From Jaltomata sinuosa (lineage: Eukaryota > Streptophyta > Magnoliopsida > Solanales > Solanaceae), in assembly GCA_003996215.1 (NCBI GenBank), contig QJPP01002923.1, positions 1 to 64,000 of the forward strand: a stretch of DNA of 64,000 bases, in the 5' to 3' direction. A program made the position numbers and the translations under genes. Below the pieces are notes generated by a model that saw nothing but the letters and a program-made list of their open reading frames with translations, was not told where the DNA came from and did no database searches. Of the stretch, positions 55,335-64,000 are shown one piece after another (position 1 is the stretch's first letter; every line of letters begins with the position of its first letter).

Positions 55335-57273
55335 AGTTCTATAGACTGTGGTTCTAACTACGATCTGTCCTGTCAACTCGTGGAATCAGATCAGAGGGTT
55401 GACAAATTCCCCAGGTTTAACGACTGGTTTTTACGGCCCGTAGTTTGAACTATGGACCGCCCTGTAACTCATAGAACTTGTCTAGAGAACTGCAAGTTTC
55501 TCAGAAGCTACGACTTGGGTCTACGACCCGTGGTCCATTCTACGAGTCCATCCTGTTTACCCGTAGTTTTATTTATGCAGCCTATCTTTTTGCCAAGAAT
55601 GACGGATGGAAACCATGAGCCGTGGTTTGGTCTACGACTCGTGGATTCCGTCCGTGGTCCCTGAAAGTCAACTTTTTCTAGTTTTTTCCTAATTATGTCC
55701 CAGGGGTATTTTAGTTATACCCACCCTTTTAACTCTTAAACGATGTCATTTTGACTATTTCTAGAAGGGTTTTTACCCTCTTTAGCCTAAGTCCCTCAAA
55801 TCTTCTTTCATCTCCCAAAAAGGAAAAGAACTCCTTCAAGCTCCAAGTCTCAAACTCCAAGATCAAGTCTCTCTTCTTTTCAATTTCAAGTGGGTTAGCT
55901 TCAATTGAGGTATGTGGGTATTCATCAATAGGTTCCTCTCACCCTTGTGCCCCAAACCCATAATTCTTAGTTGAATTATGAACTTATGAAATTAGGGTTT
56001 TGATCTAAATTGGGAAAAAACTTATTAATCAGTTTCTAAGCATCAATTCATGGTTTCATATGGTTTATTTATGATTTGATTAAGATTCTTTAGGTGGTTT
56101 CAAAATCCCATGCATTAAAGTTGATTTCTAGCATGATTCCATTGAATTGCATGTTTTCAAGTGAAAATTTACATGTTTAGATAACATGTTATTACTTATT
56201 TCTGAAATTGCATGCCTAATTCTTCAAGTATGGATTTAGAAAGAAAAAGTATGATTGGAATTATGGCTATGCTAAGCTTCAAGAACTTATGACATGAGAA
56301 TTGCATGATACACTATGTGTTTTCATGCTTTTCAATAAGATTTGGAATGAGATTATGCCACTATGAATTTATGAGCTATATGTATATGTTTTGGGAGTAG
56401 TATTTAGCACCGAGCAACGAGGGTTCGATTAACCATGTCCAGAACTATATTGCCAGTGTAGGTTATAAAGTGTCCTATGGGCTTATAAGAGTGGTTCCAC
56501 ATCTTGATCATGGTGTCCTGTGCCTAGCGGACATTAGGATAGCTTTGCCAACTAGGGTTATATAGTTAGGTATGGTGAGTCGTTCCTTGGTATGGTTCAA
56601 GTCAGCTTTCCTAACTAGGGTTATATAGTTATATTTCATGTAGCTCGCATGGTCTAATGTCGATTATAAGAAACTTCTGTATGAATATTTTTACTGGTTT
56701 AAGCTTATGATATCTATTTTGAAGTCTTGACTCGTATCTCATGTTTACCATTCAAGTTATGATATTTACTTATGATATTCCCTCTTTCATGAACTGAGTC
56801 TTAAGTATATTTTCATCATATTCATGCATATATCACATACTCAGTACATCCTATAGTACTGACGCATATTTTGCGCTGCATCCTCTTGATGATGCAGATT
56901 CAGTTTTCCTCCCTTAGACACGCGGCTAGTTGATATCAGTCGTTCGGATTTTATTGGTGAGCCCTCATCCTACGAGGACCAGAGTTATGATTAGTTTTCT
57001 TTATGTCCCTTTTGTTGGATTCATGAGTTAGTTGGGGTCTTTTCCCATCAACTCTTATTTCAGATTTAGAGGCTTCATACATAGCTAGTTTGTACTCAGG
57101 ATGGATCCTTTGTAGATTTTTGCTATTTCAGTTATGGATTCCTACTTTCTCTCTATATATGCTTCCTCTTATTTTCCTTAAGTTATCTAAGTATGTTATG
57201 ACCAAGGGTTAATTTAGGGCACTCATGTCTCGGATCCTGTGCTACGTCTAGGGGGTAGCCTTGGGGCGTGATA
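55330..57273 (+). repeat. E9: 3' LTR lacking its first about 130 bases
   Basis: From GAGTTAGTTCTATAGACTGTGG it follows the 5' LTR from 51425 on (GAGTTGGTTCTATAGACCGTGG) to the end. It ends GGGGCGTGATA before GCATG. No gene. Confidence 0.93.
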
Positions 57274-57985
57274 GCATGCTATTATGATTTTGCCTACAGA
57301 GCATGAACGGGTTCCTTTGTTTATCAGATGATCGACACTACCTATTTGTTTGGCTACAGAGCATTTGGTGAATTCAAGGGGCTATATTCCTTACTATTGT
57401 TGATCATGCCCACTATATTGAGGGTATTCATTGTGAGGACTACGGGAGAAGCAACAAGAGGCCTTACCACCAGGGTGGATATAGTGGTTTGCAGTCGAGA
57501 CGTATGGGTTTCTCTAGTAGAGGTCACCCTCAGTGCTTCCATCCTAGCAGACCCTAACAAGAAGCATTACAGATTATAGAGGGTAGTAAATCGAGCTATT
57601 CAAGTCAAAGTGCTCAAGGAAGCCAGAGTTCCGATCAGACTCCTCGCGGCGCATTTTCTGGGTAGTCAGGATGTAGTGGCTAGTTTAGTTCAATAGGTTT
57701 TTCTCCTCAAGTATTAGTAGGAAGAGGGTGCTTTGAGTTTGGGATACTTCGCTAGAGATTATCCTAGATTCATACATGGCAGTCATCAGGGTCAGTTTGT
57801 TCAAGCCCCAAGACTGCCATCGGCCAGTGGTGGTGCGTAGGGTAGTAGGGGTAGTCCCCAGGGTGCTCAAAGTGGTCTTCAGTCAGGTAGATCAGGTGGT
57901 CATGGCATACGAAGCCACATGTATGTTTTCTGAGTAGGCCATGTCATCACAAGTACGATCTCAATTTTTCATCAGTCAGCTTCTA
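57274..57985 (+). pseudogene. E8: gag, 3' part
   Basis: It begins with the right TSD copy and continues gag: IMILPTEHERVPLFIR, then a stop, then decayed sequence with a Gln/Gly/Ser-rich region. The expected zinc knuckle at about 57728-57770 (GCTTTGAGTTTGGGATAC...GATTATCCTAGA) has Phe for the second Cys, a frameshift, and Tyr for the last Cys. No functional nucleocapsid would result. Confidence 0.75.
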
Positions 57986-57989
57986 TATT

Positions 57990-58786
57990 GTTTAATTTGT
58001 GGTCTACATTCTAATATGTGTCTGCTTATTATGCTATGGATATGAGTTATTGCATGTGCCTATGTGTGTAGCTACCCCAGTAGGAGATTCTTTAGTAGTA
58101 GATTATGTCTGTCGGTCTTGTGTGGTTACTATCTTAGGGTATGATAGATGGGTGGACCTGATTGTGTTAAATATAGTGGATTTTGATGTGATTCTAGTCA
58201 TGGATTGACTATCTCCTTATCATGTGGTCTTGGATTTATTTTCCAAGACTTTTACTCTGTGTATGCCATGTATACTTCTTATAGTATAGAAGGGTACCGA
58301 TAGCGACGTGTCAATGGGAGTTATATCATTTCTAAGAGCCCAACAATTGGTTGGGAATGGGTGCTTTGCTTATCTTGCTTACGTCGGTGATACTAGTGCC
58401 TCCACACCTTCTATTAAGTCAGTTCACATGGTTTACGAGTATTCAGATGTGTTTCCTATGGACTTGCCTATTCTTCCTCCTAATCATGATGTCGATTCTG
58501 ATATTGATATTTAGCCTAGCACTCAACCCATTTCTATTTGGCCATATTGGATGACACTTGGAGATTTGAGAGATCTTAAGGAGAAGCTTCACGATCTTCT
58601 GAGTAAGGTGTTCATTAAGCCTAGTGTGTTTCCATGGGGTGCTCCTGTTCTGTTTATGAAGAAGAAGGATGGTTTCTTGTGTATGTGTATTGACTACAGG
58701 AAGCTAAATAAGGTGACTATCAAGAATAGGTATCTGATATCGTGTATTGATGATTTGTTTGATCAACTACATGGTGAAGCGGTGTT
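57990..58786 (+). pseudogene. E8: protease end and RT N-terminus, truncated
   Basis: Readable: VCVATPVGDSLVVDYVCRSC, VDFDVILVMD then stop (58206), MGVISFLRAQQLVGNG, YSDVFPMDLPILPP, a stop at 58512, then RT: LGDLRDLKEKLHDLLSKVFI, KPSVFPWGAPVLFMKKKDGF, CIDYRKLNKVTIKNRYLIS, CIDDLFDQLHGEAVFS. It ends at about 58786 before the YxDD/IDD catalytic block. The missing palm means no RT activity. The junction leads directly into the inverted gag of E10. Confidence 0.85.
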
Positions 58787-58789
58787 TTC

Positions 58790-59401
58790 TTTCCCCTACA
58801 GATGGAAAGTAACAAACTCTACCCCATATCTCTTTACTGCCCCCATCTTGTGGACCCTTCCATGTAAGTCAATAATAAACTCATATGTATCCTCAATCTT
58901 GTTACCATAGAAGACTAGAGGTTTCATCTTAGTTAACCTCCAAAAAAGTCATGTTCTTCCCCAGTCATTACTGGTCTGGTCATTTGTCTCGAGAAAATAC
59001 AAGTCTCCAAAACCTCATCCATATGTAGAGCTACAATAGTAGCATGATTGACCCCCATTGTCTGACCTATCAGAACCGTGAGTGTCGCTCAGTCCCTGCC
59101 AATCCGCTCAGTAAATTGAATATCTATTGTAGCACATATGATGAAGCCAGAGCAGGCGCAACACCTCCATGAACTGTTGTTGCTACCTCCTCTACTACCC
59201 TGGCATAATCCTCTGGTGGTATAGGGGACTCTGACTTATCATGAACCTGACCACCAGTCGGAGCCCTTCCCTTGGCGGGCACTTCTCCTCGTCCCCTAAC
59301 TCTACCACCTCCGCTCGCACGTCCCCTACCATAAGTTGCAACCCCAATAATTGGCTCGAGTGCCTCTACTCCAGCCTTTGTTACATGTGTCGTAAACATC
59401 T
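58790..59401 (-). pseudogene. E10: gag fragment of another gypsy element
   Basis: Minus strand. Starts MFTTHVTKAGVEALEPIIG at 59399, then a Gly/Arg-rich leader (YGRGRASGGGRVRGRGEVPA), a stop (59124) and, across frameshifts, SDRSDNGGQSCY-like residues and a capsid start near 58800-58930 (FWRLTKMKPLVFYGNKIEDT, YEFIIDLHGRVHKMGAVKRY). This is the N-terminal third of a chromovirus gag, tail to tail with E8 RT. Remaining parts are absent. Confidence 0.65.
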
Positions 59402-59533
59402 ATGAGAAAAAAAAATTAAAAAGGTTAGATACCAATTTGGAATGCCAGATACAAATTGGAATTAAGTAATATACAAAAGAAAGAAAGAATTTAGTTTTCC
59501 TAGTGTCTTGTAGCCTCTCAAAGAGTAGTACAA
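59402..59533 (-). other. E10: leader with possible degenerate primer site
   Basis: Upstream of the E10 gag start, minus-strand TTGGTATCTAACCT (about 59426-59440) resembles TTGGTATCAGAGCCT. No LTR end can be recognised next to it before E11 begins. Evidence is weak. Confidence 0.3.
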
Positions 59534-60058
59534 TGTAACGATCCATTAGGTCATTTTGAGCTCTATAACTCCTTTTCCATATAAGGCCCTTCTCCTAAAT
59601 CCTTTTAGGGAAAATTTAAACTATTCGTTTAACTATGGTTATTTAATTAATGAGTGATTTTTAAATAATTAAATTAGTTGATGGATAATGGACCAAAAAC
59701 TCTAAAAATACAATTTGGCTGAAATTAGGAGTGGGTCATACCCACTACTCCCTTATTGTCCATGAATCTAGGGTAGTAAATAAGGAAAAATTGTTCATAC
59801 TTTCAACTTTCGGAAAAAAAGGGGAACGCAGACGAGAGTGATTTCAAAGGTGAAGACGAGGGTTCTGGTAAGTCTAGAAAACTCTAAATCTCATTATGTA
59901 CATTGGATTATTGGAGGGGAAACAATAAGTTTTATTATTATTATAAAATTTTGGGGTGGAAAGTAATTGATTTGGAACAAATTTAATGCAGCAAAGTGGT
60001 TCTTGCATTATTTTAGGTTATAATGAGAATCTATGGGTAATGATTGCATGATAATTGA
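59534..60058 (+). repeat. E11: partial LTR (TGTAACGATCC type)
   Basis: The start TGTAACGATCCATTAGGTCA is a typical gypsy LTR beginning. The following 0.5 kb is AT-rich, non-coding LTR-like sequence and is broken at 60058 where E12 starts with TGTAACACCTC. Nothing of its remainder is seen to the right. Confidence 0.55.
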
Positions 60059-61580
60059 TGTAACACCTCAAAAATCCTAAGCTAATACCTGAACCTTTTT
60101 CATGAGTGTAATAATTATTTTCCTAGTGTGGTGAGTGCTTTGGATGTGAATCATAGTCATAAGAAACTTCTATCATCAAGTTAAGTCGCAAGTACCTCAC
60201 CAAAGTAAGTTTTCATGTAAGACTAAATTAGGATCAACTTCAATGGATCATTCCTCCTAAAATATAAAGAGTTAGGTGTCCTGGTACCAACCAAATTAAA
60301 GTTTTTTGAGTCTTCTTTCCAACGCCACTAACCGCGCATTAATCCGAGTGCGAAGTAAAAAGTTATGGGCAGTTTACTGCAGTGCTATAAGTGATGACGG
60401 ATCGGATGACGAACTGTGGTTTTGAACCACGGTCCGTACTGTGACTCGTCATTGCTGAACTGAATTTTAAAATTTGCATCTTCAAAACCACTGGTTAGTT
60501 CATGACCCGTAGACCAAAACCACAGTCAGTAGAGTGACCCGTGGTTTGTCAAAATTTAGCTTTTCTGCCCAGTTTCCACGAATGACTTGACGGGTCGTCG
60601 TTTTGAATGATGGTCTATCCTATAACCCATAGAATCACCTTTAGAGAGGTACCAAGTCCTCTAAATTCCACGAGTGGGTTGACAACTCATCAACCAATTT
60701 CACAACCCGTTCTTCCACTCATAATACATGAGGATCAGAGGATCCTCATATCTTAAAGTCGGAACCACAAGTCAACAGGACGGTCCGTCGTCCTGAACCA
60801 CGGACCATAGAGTGACTCATGGTGTTGAGTTCCAGTAGACTCCTAAAAGTGGAATTTGAAACCACGGATCAGTTGATGGCTCGTCCTTTAGGATGACGGA
60901 CCGTGGACTGACTCGTGGTCTCTGAAGCTGACTTTTTTCAGCTTTTTTCAAGTTTTAATCCAGGGATATTTTTCTAATTTCCCACTCTTTTAACTCCTAT
61001 ACTAAGTTGTTTTAAGCCTATTTAGGGGGGGGGGGTTATTCCCACTTGACCTATGTTCTCCCCCAGTCTTTCAATCAACTTCCAAAAGAAGAAAAGGAGT
61101 TCCATCTTCTCAAGCTTCAAGTTAGGGTTTCAATCTCCAAGTCTCAAACTCCAAGTTCAAGTCTCCTAAGTCTTTTCAATTTAAGTGGGTTAGCTTCAAT
61201 CAAGGTATGTGGGTATTCAACAAGGGATTTCTTCACCCTTATTCCCAAAACCCCAATCTTCTAAACTGGACTTATGGATTTCTAAACTAGGGTTCTTACC
61301 TAATTCTTATGAGTCCTTCTAAAATTGTTTCCTCATAATTCTTCTATGGATTCTAACTCTAAATTGCATGATTTTGCATAGGTTCTTATGAGTGGTTTCT
61401 TATTCATGATTTTAAGGCTAATCCTTGTGTAATTTATGAAACTTGGGTTCTTATCCAAATTGGGAAAAATTGATGGGCTTTATTTTAAAGTGTTAATTCA
61501 TGACTTCTTATTCATTACTCATGTTTTAACTGTGGTTCCTTGAATGATTACAAAAGCCCATATGTTGATGATGAATTTTA
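60059..61580 (+). repeat. E12: first 1.5 kb of an E4-family LTR, plus strand
   Basis: TGTAACACCTCAAAAATCC start; motif-rich part with GACGGACCGTGG and CCACGGTCCGT words (60380-60930); (G)10 at 61026-61035; then the CTTCCAAAAGAAGAAAAGGAG region (61079-61099) and GGTATGTGGGTATTCA, all shared in order with the E9 LTR and, inverted, with E13. It stops in the LTR interior at TTTTAGCA. Confidence 0.85.
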
Positions 61581-61722
61581 GCAATAATGGATAATCAAGT
61601 CAAATAGGAATACAAGATCCATAAGAAGACTCAAATATTGTCTATGTCAAAATAGCAATAATGGATAATCAAGTCAAGTAGGAATACAAGATCCATAAGA
61701 AGACTCAAATATTGTCTATGTC
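61580..61722. repeat. 74-bp tandem duplication at the E12/E13 junction
   Basis: AGCAATAATGGATAATCAAG... is present at 61580-61653 and again at 61654-61722, with one internal substitution. It lies exactly where the orientation switches. Confidence 0.9.
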
Positions 61723-63334
61723 TGAAAAGCCTCTACTCATGATGTAAAGAGTTGCTAGGACAAGACCCTAGCTAACTCGAAGTATAGAAATAAAAGCTAA
61801 CATAAACTAAGAATATAACTAGCCCTCGACCTAAGAGGACTCACCAACAGTTGACTGGCAAAGTGGCCTGGGAACTCTAGCCACGAATCTGAGAAAGGAC
61901 ACTTGAATCTGTATCATCAAAAGATACAGCGCAAAATATGCGTCACTACTATAGAATGTACTGAGTATGAGAGCGATGCATGAATCATAATAAAACAGTT
62001 TAAAAACATGCTTAAGAATGAACTTGCTACTTAAAGAAGGACCATAAATAAATATCAAGGTATAAAACATAAAACATGAAATAAAGCTTAAGTTTCATAA
62101 TATAGAGTCATATAACATCATAGCTTGAAAATAAACATGTGGGAGTTTCTCTTTATCGACATTAAACCATGCTGAGCTACATGGAGTTCAGTATCCTACA
62201 CCCACACTGAAAGAGTTGTCGTAACCGGCCATGGTTAGAACTATTTCATACTAGGATCCTGTCATAATAAGCCTCAACATGGGCAACCAACGGTGGCAAC
62301 ATAGTTTTGAACTTGGGTTATCTGAACCCTCATCTCTTGGTGCTAAATAATACTCCCAAAACATAATAATAACATATGCTCACATACATATGGCATATCT
62401 GATGCCAACTTGTTCATAACTGGTGACATATCTGATGTCAAATTTGTTCATAACTTGTTCATACTTGTTCATAACCCGGATCGTCATACTACTCATGAGT
62501 TTTAGTTTAGAAAATGACTCATGAGTATTGATGGAACATCGGATGTCTTGTCTTGAATAATACTTCTTAACATAGAAAACTTGCATACTTCATGACTTAT
62601 AAAACTTTGCATGGCTCTAGTTCAATTTCATAAAACATATACTTTCATAGAACATAGGAACTAGGTATCACATGCTTGAAAATTCATGAGAGACATGCTA
62701 TCAAACCCAATTTACTCAAATCAATTTCATGCATATGGAAATTGCCATGATTAAGCTTCCATTCATGAAATAAAAGTTCATTTGTAAAAACCCATTCAAA
62801 ATCATGCAATTTAATAGTAATTTCATAATCAAATCATGAGAAGACCCATATTTAGCAAAAACCCATAAGAATTGGATAAGAACCCTAATTTAAAGATGAT
62901 GAAATCAAAATTTGAATTAGGGGTTTTGGGCACAAGGGTGAAAGGAACCCATTGTTGATTACCCACATACCTTGATTGAAGTTAACCCACTTGAAATTTA
63001 AAAGAAGAGGAGGCTTGAACTTGGAGTTTGAAACCCTAACTTGAAGCTTGAGAAGATGGATCTCCTTTTCTTCTTTTGGAAGTTGATTGAAAGAATGGGA
63101 GAGATATTAGGCCAAGTAGGAATAAAAAACCTCCTAAATAGGCTTAAAACGACTTAATATAGGAGTTGAAAGAGTGGGAAATTACAAAAATACCCCAAGG
63201 AAAAGAGTCTGAAAAACTACTGAAAATTTCATCACAGGCTTCTACGGACATGAATCATGACTCGTGGAATGGATCACGGTTTGTGGAGAGGGTTCTTATT
63301 TCCTGGGCGAAGTTTTTGGCCTCTGGACTGATTT

Positions 63335-63570
63335 CCACGAGTTGGTTTCTTGAGCCGTGGAAACTTCCACGACTCGTGGAACCTCCTCGTGGTTATCAGG
63401 CCACTTTTAAGCTTCTGGACTGTTTCCATGAGTTGGTTTCACGACCCGTGGAAACTTCCACAACTCGTGGAACCTCCTCGTGGTTTTCAGGTAAGAAAAC
63501 TTATTTCCACGAGTTGCTTTCACGACCCGTGGAAACTTCCACGACTCGTGGAACCTTCTCGTGGTTGTTG
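63335..63570. repeat. Three tandem copies of a palindrome-rich unit in the E13 LTR
   Basis: Units start at 63335, 63426 and 63507 (91 and 81 bp apart). Each has CCACGAGTTG.TTTC..GA, CCCGTGGAAACTTCCACGAC and TCGTGGAACCTCCTCGTGGT, with CCACGA and TCGTGG able to pair. It corresponds to the U3 motif cluster of the family, here amplified. Confidence 0.88.
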
Positions 63571-63959
63571 TCTGCCATTTTGACAGACAAACATCCTTTA
63601 GTAAAACACTGATAACTTTTTACTCCAGACTCATATTAAGGAATGGTCAGTGGAGTTGGAAAGAATATTCAAAGACCTTTAATTTTGTGGGTACTAATCC
63701 ACCTAACACTTTATATTCTAGAAGTTATGATTATTTGAAGTTGACCCTTGAAAAATCTTACACTAAAACTCAATCGGTAAGGAAGCTTTCAACTCAACTT
63801 TGAGCTAGAGGTCCTTTATGACCCTAATTCATATCTAATACACCTTTGAAACTTCAGAATAAGTCTTAATACTTAGATACATAGAAAATTTATCTAGTTT
63901 GGGTATAACGACACATGAAGAACGATTCAGATTTGGCTTAGAATTTCTAGGGTGTTACA

Positions 63960-64000
63960 ATATCTCCCACTTGGGATCATTCATCCTCGAATGAAGACTT
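63960..64000 (-). other. E13: polypurine tract and edge of the element body
   Basis: Minus-strand AAGTGGGAGATAT (63960-63972) immediately before the LTR, preceded by AAGTCTTCATTCGAGGATGA, the same 3' untranslated end as in E4 (11792-11815). The rest is outside the window. Confidence 0.75.

Larger units (their letters stand above)
51293..57273 (+). mobile_element. E9: E4-family chromovirus with internal deletion, inserted in E8 gag
   Basis: Complete outer ends (TGTAACACCCC ... GGGGCGTGATA) and an exact 5-bp TSD. The body holds PBS, gag, PR and the very start of RT. It then jumps at 55330-55339 into the 3' LTR about 130 bases after that LTR's expected start. Thus RT, RNase H, integrase, chromodomain, PPT and the first bases of the 3' LTR are gone. 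LTRs are more alike than those of E6, suggesting a later insertion. Confidence 0.92.
47543..58786 (+). mobile_element. E8: plus-strand Tekay/Del-like element, 3' truncated, hosting E9
   Basis: 5' LTR 47543-50232, PBS 50236-50247, gag 50446-51292 continuing at 57274, protease and RT N-terminus to about 58786. The RT then stops abruptly and an inverted gag fragment (E10) follows. No 3' LTR, so no TSD. LTR and gag type are those of E1 and E3. Confidence 0.8.
61580..63959 (-). repeat. E13: E4-family 3' LTR, minus strand, end missing
   Basis: Minus strand begins TGTAACACCCTAGAAATTC at 63959 and is collinear with E4 17450-19405 and, inverted, with E12. The last about 150 bases of the LTR (the GGGGCATGACA end) are missing at the junction with E12. 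The element body continues beyond 64000. The open frame 63166-63612 is made by repeats and is not a gene. Confidence 0.88.

Noticed and set aside
63166..63612. 148-codon frame with internal protein repeats (WK.PRLVEPP)
   Set aside because: The protein repeats come from the palindrome-rich DNA units in the E13 LTR; two frames are open at once and no known protein fits.

Overview
The window looks like plant nuclear heterochromatin, most likely from a Solanaceae genome. That assignment is an inference from the style of the LTRs (TGTAACACCCC, TGTAATGACC and TGATAAG starts), the Tekay/Del-type chromovirus proteins and the Athila-like elements; no host gene fixes the species. I found no convincing host protein gene, rRNA, tRNA gene or CRISPR array. 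Almost every base can be assigned to LTR retrotransposons, mostly Ty3/gypsy, nested inside one another and decayed by stops, frameshifts and deletions.

Layout, left to right (E1-E13 are my labels). 1-3850: 3' end and 3' LTR of a plus-strand element E1. 3851-6085 and 46877-47542: two halves of an old minus-strand element E2, split in its reverse transcriptase by E3. 6086-46876: E3, a minus-strand Tekay/Del-like element of about 3.4 kb LTRs whose outer LTRs carry a near-perfect 5-bp target duplication (CCTTG/TCTTG). E3 contains a third, truncated internal LTR and a second partial pol, so it is a collapsed tandem dimer. Three elements sit inside E3, all on the minus strand: E4 (11695-19405, a chromovirus with readable gag, RT, RNase H, integrase and chromodomain, itself carrying LTR fragment E5 at 15261-16588); E6 (20500-30420, TSD CATAG); and E7 (30528-38693, TSD CCTAT/CCTAC).

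E6 and E7 are the most interesting content. They are related Athila-like elements with a tRNA primer site resembling TGGCGCCGTTGCCGGGGA, gag-like coding sequence, no protease, RT, RNase H or integrase, and a second coding region (ORF2) resembling the 'putative plant transposon protein' domain found in plant repeats. Downstream of ORF2 both carry a series of small GCCC-N5-GGGC hairpins.

47543-58786: E8, a plus-strand element of the E1/E3 superfamily, truncated in RT. Its gag is interrupted by E9 (51293-57273), a plus-strand member of the E4 family with a perfect GCATG target duplication and an internal deletion. 58790-60058: a minus-strand gag fragment (E10) and a partial LTR (E11). 60059-63959: two truncated LTRs of the E4/E9 family placed head to head (E12 plus, E13 minus), forming a large imperfect inverted repeat. 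The window ends just inside the body of E13.

Relative order of events read from the nesting: E2 first; then E3 into E2; then E4, E6 and E7 into E3 and E5 into E4; E8 next to E2, then E9 into E8. None of the elements appears capable of autonomous movement as it stands. What is still readable is promoter architecture (TATA boxes next to CpG-rich palindromic motif clusters), primer sites, polypurine tracts and partial polyproteins.
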